A DNA stretch of 64,000 bases from Rhodospirillales bacterium (GTDB lineage Bacteria > Pseudomonadota > Alphaproteobacteria > Rhodospirillales > GLO-3). The translations under genes were made by a program, and so were the position numbers. Below the pieces are notes generated by a model. It searched no databases. It was not told the DNA's origin and worked only from the letters and a program-made list of their open reading frames with translations. The first letter of the stretch is position 1. Every line of letters starts with the position of its first letter. Shown in pieces: positions 24,656 to 32,783 of this stretch. Location of the stretch: assembly GCA_003354135.1 (NCBI GenBank), contig PIVK01000003.1:44304-108303 (forward strand). Direction: 5' to 3'.

Positions 24656-25945
24656 ATGACCGAGCTCAGTCTGGACGAACATTGGATGCCTTTCACGGCC
24701 AACCGCGACTTCAAGGCCGCGCCGCGTCTGCTGACGCAAGCCAGCGGCGTGACTTACACGGACATCGATGGGCAGCAGGTGCTGGACGGCTGTGCCGGTA
24801 TGTTCTGCTGCAACGCGGGACACGGGCGCCGCGAGATCGCCGATGCGGTTGCCAAGCAGATCCTGGACCTCGACTATATCTCCAACTATCAGATTGCCTC
24901 GCCTCCGGCCTTCCTGTTGGCGGAACGTCTGGCCCGGATGATGCCGGCCGGGATGGACCGCATTTTCTTCACCAACTCGGGCTCCGAAGGCGTGGATACG
25001 GCGTTGAAGGCTGCGCTCGCCTACTATGACGCCAAGGGCGAAACCCGGCGTCGGCGTTTCGTGGCCCGCGAACGGTCCTTCCACGGGGGCAATATCGCCG
25101 GCACCACGCTGGGCGGCCTGGTCAACAACCGCCGCGTCTTCGGCGCCGAGATGCCGGGCGTGGTCCACATGCGCCACACTTTGCTCGAAGAGAACCGCTT
25201 CGCCCGGGGGCGGCCCCAGGCCGGGGCGGAACTGGCGGAGGATCTCCAGCGCATAGCGGAGACCTACGGCGGCGAGACCATCGCCGCCTGTATCGTTGAG
25301 CCCGTCGCCGGTTCAACAGGCGTCCTGGTTCCGCCCGAGGGGTATCTGGAGCGCCTGCGAGAGATCTGTGACGCGAACGGTATCCTCCTGATCTACGATG
25401 AGGTGATTACCGGATTCGGACGTTTGGGCACTGCCTTCGGAGCTCAGGCTTTCGGCGTTGCCCCGGACATCATGGTGACGGCCAAGGCCTTGACCAACGG
25501 CACCGTTCCCATGGGGGCGGTGGCGGTCCGGCGCGGCATCCACGATGCGGTCATGGACGCCGCGCCCGACGGCAGGATCGAGTTTTCCCACGGCTATACC
25601 TATTCCGGCCATCCGGTGGCGGCGGCGGCGGCGCTGGCGACCCTCGATATCTATGACAACGAGGGCCTGTTCGAACGCGCGGCCAACCTCTCGCCCAGTT
25701 TCCTTGACATGGTGTTCTCTCTCGAAGGCTTGCCAGCGGTGGCCGACGTGCGAGGAATCGGCATGTTGGGGGCCTTTGAACTGCAACCCGGCAAAGGGCC
25801 GGAGGTGATGAAGGCGCTGTTTGCCGCCGGACTGCACGTCAAGTTCACTGGAGATGCGGGAATCCTGGCCCCGGCCTTGACCATGACCATCGAGGACATG
25901 GCGCGGATGGGGGATATCCTGAGGGACGTGCTGGACAAGGCCTGA
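24656..25945 (+). CDS. Class III omega-amino acid:pyruvate aminotransferase
   Basis: 429 residues, PLP-dependent fold type I. Opening LDEHWMPFTANRDFKAAPRL is characteristic of beta-alanine/omega-amino acid:pyruvate transaminases (Pseudomonas omega-APT). PLP-site features: TNSGSEGVDTALK, ARERSFHGG, IYDEVITGFGRLG, and the Schiff-base Lys in VTAKALTNG. It transfers the amino group of a terminal amine (beta-alanine, taurine or similar) to pyruvate, giving L-alanine. The exact substrate cannot be set from sequence. Divergent from ald, which would recycle the alanine. Confidence 0.9.
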   Translation: MTELSLDEHWMPFTANRDFKAAPRLLTQASGVTYTDIDGQQVLDGCAGMFCCNAGHGRREIADAVAKQILDLDYISNYQIASPPAFLLAERLARMMPAGMDRIFFTNSGSEGVDTALKAALAYYDAKGETRRRRFVARERSFHGGNIAGTTLGGLVNNRRVFGAEMPGVVHMRHTLLEENRFARGRPQAGAELAEDLQRIAETYGGETIAACIVEPVAGSTGVLVPPEGYLERLREICDANGILLIYDEVITGFGRLGTAFGAQAFGVAPDIMVTAKALTNGTVPMGAVAVRRGIHDAVMDAAPDGRIEFSHGYTYSGHPVAAAAALATLDIYDNEGLFERAANLSPSFLDMVFSLEGLPAVADVRGIGMLGAFELQPGKGPEVMKALFAAGLHVKFTGDAGILAPALTMTIEDMARMGDILRDVLDKA

Positions 25946-26067
25946 GCCTGCCTCAAGGCCCCACGACAGCCAAGAGGCGGCGAGGGAGGCTCCGCTCGGC
26001 TGCTTTGTTTGCCCCCGGTTCGTGACCGCCGACATCGCGGGGTGCCGGAAAACAGGAACCGAAGCCC

Positions 26068-26097
26068 AAAAAGCAAAACCGCGCCGAAGGGCGCGGT
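26068..26097 (-). terminator. Rho-independent terminator downstream of rpmJ
   Basis: Minus strand: an 8-bp perfect stem ACCGCGCC/GGCGCGGT with a CTTC tetraloop, followed by TTTGCTTTTTG. It lies 41 bases after the rpmJ stop on the same strand. Confidence 0.85.
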
Positions 26098-26137
26098 CAC
26101 AAATTCGATGTGGCCCGAAAGCCGTTCCGGGGCTAGG

Positions 26138-26263
26138 TCACCCCTGACGTGCCTTGAAGCGCGGATTACGTTTGTTGATCACGTAGACACGACCCTTGCG
26201 GCGCACGATGCGGCAGCCTTTCTCGCGCAGCTTGGCCGACTTTAAAGAATTCCTGACTTTCAC
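26138..26263 (-). CDS. rpmJ: 50S ribosomal protein L36, zinc-free (C-minus) form
   Basis: 41 residues from a GTG start at 26263, too short for most ORF lists. The protein starts [15 protein letters not shown] and continues with the family's [14 protein letters not shown] and ends FKARQG. It binds 23S rRNA in the large subunit. It has one Cys only, so it is the C-minus type that does not bind zinc, common as the sole or second L36 in alphaproteobacteria. GAGG precedes the start. A strong promoter (26320-26348) and a terminator (26068-26097) make it a one-gene transcript. Confidence 0.95.
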   Translation of the reverse strand: MKVRNSLKSAKLREKGCRIVRRKGRVYVINKRNPRFKARQG

Positions 26264-26319
26264 TGTATTCCATCCTCGTTCGCCGGGCTGGGGCGCGGGT
26301 TATAGGGGTCGGAGCGCGG

Positions 26320-26348
26320 GTTATAGGAGCTGGAACACGGCCTGTCAA
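26320..26348 (-). promoter_or_regulatory. Strong sigma-70 promoter of rpmJ
   Basis: Minus strand: perfect -35 TTGACA (26348-26343), 17-base spacer, -10 TATAAC (26325-26320). The -10 region lies in a 14-bp direct repeat (GCGCGGGTTATAGG on the plus strand at 26293-26306 and 26314-26327, 21 bases apart), so a second TATAAC occurs two helical turns downstream. Confidence 0.75.
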
Positions 26349-26395
26349 CCTTGGCCCGCGCTACGCAAGGCGTTATGATCCGGGCCGTCAAGACC

Positions 26396-26560
26396 TCCGG
26401 GTGCCCCGCTTAAAAAGGGGATAATCGGGAAGGCGGTGAAATTCCGCTGCGTGCCCAGCACCGTGAAGGGGACTTTCCGGGCAGGTGCCACTGGTTCCAC
26501 ACAAAGGAGCCGGGAAGGCGTTCGGAAAGGAGGAACCTGAGCCGGAAGACCGGCCTGGAG
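26396..26560 (+). ncRNA. Cobalamin (B12) riboswitch
   Basis: Leader RNA of bluB. Conserved elements in order: AATCGGGAA with GGTGAAATTCCG (26423-26446), the CCCGC-like core, GGTGCCACTGG around 26484-26493, and the B12 box AGCCGGAAGACCGGCCT at 26540-26556. On binding adenosylcobalamin or related forms it is expected to shut off the downstream gene, here by sequestering the ribosome-binding region or by termination. This agrees with bluB making the lower ligand of B12. Confidence 0.92.
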
Positions 26561-26621
26561 GATACATATGGGAGAACCTGGCCAAGGTTTCCCAACTTCT
26601 TTTCCATGGAAGGGGACTCAT

Positions 26622-27389
26622 ATGGAAAAGCCCATCCAGGCCATTCAGGAAAACCACCGCTTCACAGCGGAAGAACGCCGGGCGCTCTACAAGGCCGTTC
26701 TCACCCGCCGCGACGTCCGCGGGCAGTTCCTGCCCGACCCGATTCCCGACGAAGTCCTGGCACGGATTCTCACTGCTGCCCATCACGCACCTTCCGTCGG
26801 TTTCATGCAGCCCTGGAACTTCCTCGTCGTCCGTTCCGGCGAGGTCAAGAAGACGGTGCACGACGCCTTCCTTAAGGCCACCGCAGAAGCGGCGGAGATG
26901 TTCGAGGGCGAGCGGGCCCGGGTCTATCCGAAGCTCAATCTTGAAGGGATATTGGAATCTCCGGTCAACCTCTGCATCACCTGCGACCGCTCCCGGACCG
27001 GGCCGGTCGTCGTGGGACGCACCCATATCCCCGTCATGGATATATACTCCAGCGTCTGCGCGGTGCAGAACCTGTGGCTGGCGGCGCGCGCCGAGGGTGT
27101 CGGCGTCGGCTGGGTCAGCATCTTCGATAACGAGGCGCTAAGAGAAACCTTGGGGATTCCGGATGATATCGTGCCGGTGGCCTATCTCTGCCTCGGTTAC
27201 GTCAGCCACTTCTTCGAACGTCCGGAACTGGAGACGGCGGGCTGGCAGGAACGCCTGGAGGCCAGAGACTTGCTCTATTTCGATCAATGGGGGCAAGGGC
27301 CATCCGAGGCCGATGCGGAACTGACGGAACGTGTGGCCGGCGACCAGCAGGCCGTGCGCGACAGCCGGTTTCTCGACGAGCGGTTCTAG
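26622..27389 (+). CDS. bluB: 5,6-dimethylbenzimidazole synthase BluB
   Basis: 255 residues from ATG 26622 (AGGGGA before it); an ATG at 26568, right after the riboswitch, is in frame and may serve as an alternative. A flavin-destructase of the nitroreductase fold that converts reduced FMN and O2 into DMB, the lower ligand of cobalamin. Typical phrases: RRDVRGQFLPDPIP, AAHHAPSVGFMQPWNF, CDRSRTGPVVVGRTHIP, YSSVCAVQNLWLAARAEGVG. Regulated by the B12 riboswitch in its leader. Isolated here from other cob genes. Confidence 0.95.
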   Translation: MEKPIQAIQENHRFTAEERRALYKAVLTRRDVRGQFLPDPIPDEVLARILTAAHHAPSVGFMQPWNFLVVRSGEVKKTVHDAFLKATAEAAEMFEGERARVYPKLNLEGILESPVNLCITCDRSRTGPVVVGRTHIPVMDIYSSVCAVQNLWLAARAEGVGVGWVSIFDNEALRETLGIPDDIVPVAYLCLGYVSHFFERPELETAGWQERLEARDLLYFDQWGQGPSEADAELTERVAGDQQAVRDSRFLDERF

Positions 27390-27396
27390 GGCGGAT

Positions 27397-27437
27397 CGTG
27401 AGAATTCGAAGCCACTTCGTGGCGTCGAATTCTCACG
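27397..27437. repeat. Long hairpin-forming inverted repeat after bluB
   Basis: CGTGAGAATTCGA (27397-27409) is exactly complementary to TCGAATTCTCACG (27425-27437), with an inner GCCAC/GTGGC stem and a 3-base loop, giving a hairpin of about 18 bp with one mismatch. It lies 8 bases after the bluB stop. No T-run follows directly, so it may be an mRNA-stabilising hairpin, a bidirectional terminator or a copy of a dispersed palindrome. Confidence 0.6.
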
Positions 27438-27667
27438 TGAACCAGGTTTTACCCCTTTTGGGAATCTAGAGGTTTCTGTGAGGTCCCGCATCAGGCCAAA
27501 ATTAGAACTGCGGCCCTCATCCCCACAGACTCAACAACAGCAACAGGATGTGATAAATAGAATTTTGGCGGCATGATCAGGCAGCCGAATACACCTTAAC
27601 TTCGTGTCCAATAATCCAGGACCACTTCACCTTGATAGGTCGGGATGAGAATAGTAGGTAATAGATT

Positions 27668-29320
27668 TTGAGAGACCAGTTTAGACAACGTTATATTTCG
27701 CAAAAGATGTTCTTTGATTACGCTAAGTCTTTAGACTTGTTCGTCAATCATTCAAATAAACGAATCCTTGAATTTCTTGAAAAGCATGGAGTTTTAAATC
27801 CAGTTGCGCGTATCGTATTTCCAGGCGCAATTGTAAGGCGTTGGCATAAGGATCGATATCCATCGGCCAATGTGCCACAGCCGATAGAGGGAGATACGGC
27901 GGAATTTGACGCTGCAACCGAGCTTTATAAAGAGATTTTCCTTGGGCGCTGGAAAAGTTCGCTCGTATATGGCGAGTGCACTCACCCTATAGATAACTTA
28001 AAGCCAAAGTATAAATCCTTTATTAGAACTCATTTTGAGCCATCAAAATTTGTGCCATGGGATGAGCACCGAGCCATTATTGAAATTAATAATGGCAAAG
28101 AGGTTGGTGATGGCGGTTCAAAGGTTTGGACCTTCTATCATTATTGGCATGTTTTTATCTTAGCCTCCTTCCTGCGTTCTGGCGTTACGATTTTATACGA
28201 TATTCATGATAAGGAGTTGTTTCTAGGGTTCTGCCAACCTCAAATAAATGAACTCGATATCAATAAACTCTATACCATAATAAATTTCGAAGCGAGGCAT
28301 GAACTGACTCGTATAGTCCGCAATGCTAAGCTTTTTGATGCTGTGGCTTGGTACGAGGCATATTGTCACAATGCCCTCCAAAGTCGAGCAAAGGACAGGG
28401 ACCGCAAAACCGGTAGATTGTCTGACAAAAGTTCACGGGAATACAACGCGCGTTGTCGAGCTATAGCCAAAGAGGTCCTTGATAGGTTTCAGTTGGCTGC
28501 TAAGGACGTCCTGTCCTTTGTTAAGTTTCAGTGTGAGCTTTGGTGCACAGCAAAGTCTCGAAGCCCTGAAAAGATTGTGGAGGAGTACGCTCGTAACATA
28601 GCCAGCACAATTGATCTTTATAGAGATGTAACAAAAAAAGATGGAGATCAAGTAGTGGCGGAAGTGGGAAGGGTTGGAGTATACCACCAACCAATATTGA
28701 AAGTGATTTTTCCAAACTGGATTGATGAACAACGCGACCTAGCGCAGGCTTCATTGGAAAACTGGATTCTTCCTTCTTTGAGTAGTTTGACATCTCCCTT
28801 TCTTGCAACCGAGCAGGACATTCCTGAGTTTTGCGAGTGGTTAGAACTGAACGGACTGATCCAGTTTTATTGGCATTTTAGGCGCTTAGTGGACCTCGGA
28901 GTTGCTCACGATTCTGTCACACATAGTGCGACTGCAATAGAAGTGGTTAGTTGTTCAAATTCCGCAGAGATTCTTGCTAACCAAATATTGGAGCAACGAG
29001 GTAATGGAGTCCGAGGTAAGACATTAGCACCTAAAGTACATGAAATAGTCGAATCTCACTCTCATACATTGAGGTGTGATCTGATGAAATTTAGGCATCT
29101 TACAGTAACAAACAAAAATACTCTGCGTAGACGTCTTGCGCATATTGATAGAGTCAAAGGCGGCGGTAAAGAAGTATTTGTACTGCGCGCCTTTCTGAAG
29201 TTGATCGTGATACGGAATGAAGGTAGTCACCTGGGTCTGCAAAGTTTTGACAGGGAGAATCTTTACTCATTGCTTGAATCCTTGGTCATAGCGAGTTTCT
29301 TGTTGTGGAAGATTCGATGA
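27668..29320 (+). CDS. AT-rich protein of unknown function with C-terminal HEPN-like motif
   Basis: 550 residues from TTG 27668, directly after an in-frame stop; ATG 27707 is an alternative. I do not recognise the family. No signal peptide; mostly helical, with a central Lys/Arg-rich part. Near the C-terminus RNEGSH (R516-H521) matches the R-x4-H catalytic signature of HEPN RNases, followed by two amphipathic helices, as in HEPN domains. The gene is far more AT-rich than all neighbours and uses A/T-ending codons, pointing to recent acquisition. It stands alone between bluB and a convergent coiled-coil gene. Abortive-infection or toxin function is inference. Confidence 0.75.
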   Translation: MRDQFRQRYISQKMFFDYAKSLDLFVNHSNKRILEFLEKHGVLNPVARIVFPGAIVRRWHKDRYPSANVPQPIEGDTAEFDAATELYKEIFLGRWKSSLVYGECTHPIDNLKPKYKSFIRTHFEPSKFVPWDEHRAIIEINNGKEVGDGGSKVWTFYHYWHVFILASFLRSGVTILYDIHDKELFLGFCQPQINELDINKLYTIINFEARHELTRIVRNAKLFDAVAWYEAYCHNALQSRAKDRDRKTGRLSDKSSREYNARCRAIAKEVLDRFQLAAKDVLSFVKFQCELWCTAKSRSPEKIVEEYARNIASTIDLYRDVTKKDGDQVVAEVGRVGVYHQPILKVIFPNWIDEQRDLAQASLENWILPSLSSLTSPFLATEQDIPEFCEWLELNGLIQFYWHFRRLVDLGVAHDSVTHSATAIEVVSCSNSAEILANQILEQRGNGVRGKTLAPKVHEIVESHSHTLRCDLMKFRHLTVTNKNTLRRRLAHIDRVKGGGKEVFVLRAFLKLIVIRNEGSHLGLQSFDRENLYSLLESLVIASFLLWKIR

Positions 29321-29384
29321 CGTGGCCGCTGACCGGCGGATGGCGACCGTCCGGGTGAAACCTGACGGCAGTTCGGGAAACGGG

Positions 29385-30287
29385 CTATTCCCGGATTTCC
29401 TCCAGCCGGTCGCGAAGCCCGAAGATGGCGGCCTTGAGAGTCCGAATGGTTTCCTCGTTCTCGGCTCGCAGAGCCCCCTCCTTTTCCCTGTACGCCCCCG
29501 CCTTGGCCTCGGCTTCGTCGCGCAGTCGGCCGACCCGCGCCTTGAGGGCGGCGATCTCCGCTTTCGTATCGCGGACCGCGTCCTCCCGGTCACGAGAACC
29601 CTGGTTGCGGAGGTCCTCTAGGGCATCACGGATCTGTCCCGCCTTTTCCTTCAGGACCGCGATTTCTTCGGCCCGTTCCATGACGGCATCTTTGATGGCC
29701 TGTTCCCTATCCCGGCGTAGCTGCTCCATCTCGTCACGCAGTTCCGAAACGTGGGCTTTGAGCGACGCGCTCTCCTCTTCGGTCGCGGAGATGGTACTTT
29801 CAATCGCATCCGATGTGCCGTTGCTGGTCTCTTCGAGATCGCCGCGCAGCGTGTCGATCACTTGGCGCAACTTCTCCATGTGGGTTTTCGCCGTTTCCAG
29901 ATCCATGATCTCGGCTTCAAAATTCACTGCCGACGCTACGGTATCGCTCGGCGGCGTGGAATTGACCGCCTGGGGTGTCTTTCGGGTGCCGGGAACCTTG
30001 ACAGTAAGGGTCAGCGGAGGTTCCGAGTCACCGTCGCCGGTTTCCAGGACGGCTTCGACGTCGAGACGGAAGTCGCCGAAGGTTCCGGGGTAAAGGAGCA
30101 TTAGACCGTCGAGGTCGTCAGGGGACAAAACCCAAGCGTCGCCGTCGTCGACCGAACCTGCGGACAAAGTCACCCCATCAGGCAACCCGCGCACGCGGAG
30201 CAAACGTACCCGTCCGCCATTCAAGGTGGAAATCGGTGTCTTGAGGTCGAGGGCGATCCGCCCGTCTGCCAAGGCTTCCTCCGTCAT
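29385..30287 (-). CDS. Coiled-coil protein of unknown function
   Basis: 300 residues. Residues ~1-105 form a beta-rich segment (RVRLLRVRGLPDGVTLSAGS, WVLSPDDLDGLMLLYPGTFG) resembling cadherin/VCBS-type repeats of large adhesins. From ~125 to the end there is an uninterrupted charged heptad-like coiled coil (SELRDEMEQLRRDREQAIKD and similar). No signal peptide or membrane helix. The start codon lies inside a 13-bp tandem repeat and no good ribosome-binding site is visible; a nine-codon ORF ending in ATGA may couple translation. Function unknown. Confidence 0.7.
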   Translation of the reverse strand: MTEEALADGRIALDLKTPISTLNGGRVRLLRVRGLPDGVTLSAGSVDDGDAWVLSPDDLDGLMLLYPGTFGDFRLDVEAVLETGDGDSEPPLTLTVKVPGTRKTPQAVNSTPPSDTVASAVNFEAEIMDLETAKTHMEKLRQVIDTLRGDLEETSNGTSDAIESTISATEEESASLKAHVSELRDEMEQLRRDREQAIKDAVMERAEEIAVLKEKAGQIRDALEDLRNQGSRDREDAVRDTKAEIAALKARVGRLRDEAEAKAGAYREKEGALRAENEETIRTLKAAIFGLRDRLEEIRE

Positions 30288-30319
30288 AAAAAGCCATCAT
30301 AAAAAGCCATCATAAAAAG
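30285..30319 (-). repeat. 13-bp tandem repeat over the start of the coiled-coil gene
   Basis: Plus-strand unit CATAAAAAGCCAT occurs at 30285-30297 and 30298-30310, followed by a partial third copy to 30319. On the coding strand each unit supplies an ATG. The last is the start of the coiled-coil gene; the first begins the nine-codon frame MMAFYDGFL whose TGA overlaps that start. Confidence 0.85.
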
Positions 30320-30430
30320 ATAGCCTACACGTTGGCCCTGGAAAGGGAACGGGAAATGGCGGCGAGGATTGTTTCCTAATCGGGTCTGGATGATTATCAT
30401 GGGCCGAGAACCGGAACGACGGGGGGTGAC

Positions 30431-30895
30431 ATGATCGAAACTCGGGAAATCAGCCATTGGGACCACAGGTTCCTCGACTTGGCTCGCCATATCGCCAATT
30501 GGTCCAAGGATCCCAGCACCCAGGTCGGGGCGGTCATCGTGGACTGCAACAAGCGGGTCGTCTCGACCGGTTTCAACGGCTTGCCGAGCGGCGTTGAAGA
30601 TACCCTGGAAAGGCTGAACGACCGCGAACTCAAGTACCAGATGATCGTCCATGCGGAGCGCAACGCCATCATCGACGCCCGCCAGAGCTTGGTCGGGCAT
30701 ATCATCTACGTCTGGCCGATGATGCCTTGCTCGGTCTGCGCCACCATGGTTATCCAGGCCGGGATCGCCGAGGTGGTGGCACCCTTTTCCGACAACCCGC
30801 GCTGGGTTGACAGCTTCCACCTCACCCAGGAGATGTTCCAAGAGGCCGGCGTCTGTCTGGCTTTGATTGACGATCCCTCGGCAGTCGCTCAGTGA
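30431..30895 (+). CDS. Deoxycytidylate deaminase family protein
   Basis: 154 residues, cytidine/dCMP deaminase fold. Zinc and catalytic motifs HAERNAI and PCSVCATMVIQ (HAE...PCxxC) and the N-terminal DPSTQVGAVIVD are complete, so it is probably active: dCMP to dUMP for thymidylate synthesis, or another (deoxy)cytidine derivative. Related ComEB-type proteins share the sequence. The first in-frame ATG follows GGGGGTGAC, a good ribosome-binding site. Divergent from the coiled-coil gene. Confidence 0.9.
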   Translation: MIETREISHWDHRFLDLARHIANWSKDPSTQVGAVIVDCNKRVVSTGFNGLPSGVEDTLERLNDRELKYQMIVHAERNAIIDARQSLVGHIIYVWPMMPCSVCATMVIQAGIAEVVAPFSDNPRWVDSFHLTQEMFQEAGVCLALIDDPSAVAQ

Positions 30896-30998
30896 CGCGG
30901 GCTCCCCTTCAATATTTGAACCATGTTAGGTTGCGGGACACCGGGTCCTTCGGGAGGGCATTCCGGTGTGTCTGGTTATTGCGGCAGGGAAACAACGC

Positions 30999-31568
30999 AT
31001 GAAAAAATCGATTGTATGGGCCACTGCGTTCATCGTCATGACGGGAGCAGTGTCCGCAGGTGAGGTTGAGGATCGGGCGGCGGCGAGCCGCGCTGCGGTC
31101 AAGCAGTTTTCCGGTGTGCTCAAGGGACAACTTGTCGACGCCATCAAAACCGGGGGGCCACAGTCCGCCATCGAGGTCTGCAACCTGACGGCTCCTCAGG
31201 TCGCCGAGGAGGTCTCTATGCAGAAGGGATGGCGGGTTGCCCGGACCAGTCTCAAGCTACGCAATCCCACGAATGCCCCCGACGCATGGGAGAAGGCGGT
31301 GCTGGAGAAATTCGAAGCCCGCAAGGCCGCGGGCGAGAACCCGGCCAAGATGGAGTTTTTCGAGGTCATGGACAACGGCGGCAAGAAAGAATTCCGCTAC
31401 ATGAAAGCCATTCCGACGGCCGAGAAGCCGTGCCTCGCCTGTCACGGTGCCAAGGTCAAGCCGGAGGTCGGGAAGGCGCTGGCCAAGCTCTATCCCAACG
31501 ACAAGGCGCGCGGCTATAATAAAGGCGACATCCGTGGCGCCTTTACCATCACCCAACCGATGAAATAA
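30999..31568 (+). CDS. Periplasmic DUF3365 haem-binding protein
   Basis: 189 residues from ATG 30999. Signal peptide KKSIVWATAFIVMTGAVSA, then a DUF3365/Tll0287-type alpha-helical sensor fold and a single c-type haem site CLACHG near residue 144. Known members bind haem c and may sense redox or gas ligands; here there is no attached output domain, so it is a free periplasmic haem protein. An upstream GTG/ATG adds only a poor leader. Convergent with a membrane cytochrome c gene 58 bases away, suggesting a shared respiratory context. Confidence 0.85.
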   Translation: MKKSIVWATAFIVMTGAVSAGEVEDRAAASRAAVKQFSGVLKGQLVDAIKTGGPQSAIEVCNLTAPQVAEEVSMQKGWRVARTSLKLRNPTNAPDAWEKAVLEKFEARKAAGENPAKMEFFEVMDNGGKKEFRYMKAIPTAEKPCLACHGAKVKPEVGKALAKLYPNDKARGYNKGDIRGAFTITQPMK

Positions 31569-31626
31569 GACCGGGCATCGGCTCAAACGGAAAGGGCCGC
31601 GGAAGACTCTTTACCGGTGTTGGCGT

Positions 31627-32235
31627 CTAATCTTTGAGAGTCGCCATGTAAGCAATGATGGCGGCGCGGTCGGCGGCGTTCTTCAGCTTGAAGGCCATTT
31701 TGCTGCGGGCCTTGGCATTGCCGCTGGTCTTGCGCAGGTACCGGGTCGGATCTTGGAGGTAGGCGTTCAAGGTCTCCGGCGTCCAGGCGGCGATGTTTTT
31801 GGTTGCCTCCAGGACAGACGACGAGTAACGGAACCCCGCCGCTGCCCCCGGCCGGCGTCCCACAACGGCATAGAGATTAGGGCCGACCTTGTTCTTTCCG
31901 CCTTTGTCCATGGTGTGGCAGGCGAGGCACTTGCGGGCCACCTTCTTGCCCAGGGCCATGTCGCCGGCCGGCGCGGCCTTGGCGGGTGTCGGGGTGGGAG
32001 CAGGAGCAGGAGCAGGAGCGGGTATCGCCTCCGGCGCTTTCTCGGCCTTCGCCGGCGCTGCCTTCTCTTCTGCCGGCTGTTCCTTGGGGGGCGTCGTTTC
32101 GGGGACTACGGCTGCCACGTCCTGGCTGACGACGGGACGGTTCTTGCCCAGAAACCCGCCGATCAGATTGACCGCCACGACCAAGGCAACCGCAAGAAGG
32201 AGGGCTTTCCCAAAACGTGTGAAAGAACTGTCCAT
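31627..32235 (-). CDS. Membrane-anchored class I cytochrome c (CycM/c552-like)
   Basis: 202 residues: one N-terminal uncleaved transmembrane anchor (ALLLAVALVVAVNLIGGFLG), a long flexible Pro/Ala/Lys/Glu linker (about 45-92, with repeats of AP and TP), and a class I cytochrome c domain with CLACHT haem ligation, VGPNLYAVVGRRPG and the distal Met in KARSKMAF. This layout is that of alphaproteobacterial cytochrome c552/CycM, carrying electrons from the bc1 complex to oxidases. Predicted on the periplasmic face of the inner membrane. Confidence 0.92.
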   Translation of the reverse strand: MDSSFTRFGKALLLAVALVVAVNLIGGFLGKNRPVVSQDVAAVVPETTPPKEQPAEEKAAPAKAEKAPEAIPAPAPAPAPTPTPAKAAPAGDMALGKKVARKCLACHTMDKGGKNKVGPNLYAVVGRRPGAAAGFRYSSSVLEATKNIAAWTPETLNAYLQDPTRYLRKTSGNAKARSKMAFKLKNAADRAAIIAYMATLKD

Positions 32236-32248
32236 GGAACGGATATCC

Positions 32249-32440
32249 CTAGTTCGACCCTGTTAAAATTGCGGTGGTCTTGGTGGCGGCAGCATACTGT
32301 CTGGGCAGCGCCAGGACAAGGGACCCCCTGGTTGCTGACAACCGGTGCTTTCGGTCCCATATAGGTGGCTGGTGTTGTGAGTCTGACGGAGGCATAAAGG
32401 TGACGGTGAGAAGCGCCAGAACGGAGACGATGGTTTTCAT
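32249..32440 (-). CDS. Possible small exported protein, 63 aa
   Basis: ATG 32440 is preceded by GAGG at 6 bases. The N-terminus MKTIVSVLALLTVTFMPPSDS looks like a signal peptide (hydrophobic core SVLALLTVTF); the remainder is not recognised. It ends 13 bases before the cytochrome c start on the same strand, so it could be the first gene of that transcript or only its leader. Evidence is limited to the start signals and the hydrophobic N-terminus. Confidence 0.35.
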   Translation of the reverse strand: MKTIVSVLALLTVTFMPPSDSQHQPPIWDRKHRLSATRGSLVLALPRQYAAATKTTAILTGSN

Positions 32441-32783
32441 CAACAACCTCGTTGTCGATCATGGCATTTTCGGGCGATGGCTACGCGTTGGCAAGACGGG
32501 TGTGGGGTTCGGAGGCGTCTATTCCACCTTCGACGGCGTATTAGAATTTCCCCAATAAGGACCCCTCGCCAAGCTCTGGTCCTTCTGCTATAACCCGCTC
32601 TGACTCTGGCTTCGTCCGGAGGGGCGCTGTTCCGCCGATCCGGAATCCCCTTTCCGGTCCACACATGATTTTCACACTTAACGGCCTTAAGCAGCGTGAT
32701 CATAAATCGATAGCCCGCGACTGTTTGCGGTCGAGCCTGTCTCCGGGGCGCCGGGTTAAACGTTAATTTCTTGGGGAACCGGT
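32441..32783. other. Regulatory region ahead of the dab operon
   Basis: No gene. It contains two compact inverted repeats: CCGGAA-TCCCCT-TTCCGG (32640-32657) and CTTAA-CGGCC-TTAAG (32677-32691). The latter is followed by an AT-rich stretch (GATCATAAATCGAT, 32698-32711). The CTTAA palindrome is a candidate operator for the operon beginning at 32784; LysR-type regulators often control carbon-uptake genes, but no regulator gene is present here. Confidence 0.35.

Noticed and set aside
32249..32440. Treating the 63-aa exported ORF as a secure gene
   Set aside because: Start signals and hydrophobic N-terminus only; kept in the list at low confidence because it could equally be untranslated leader of the cytochrome c gene.
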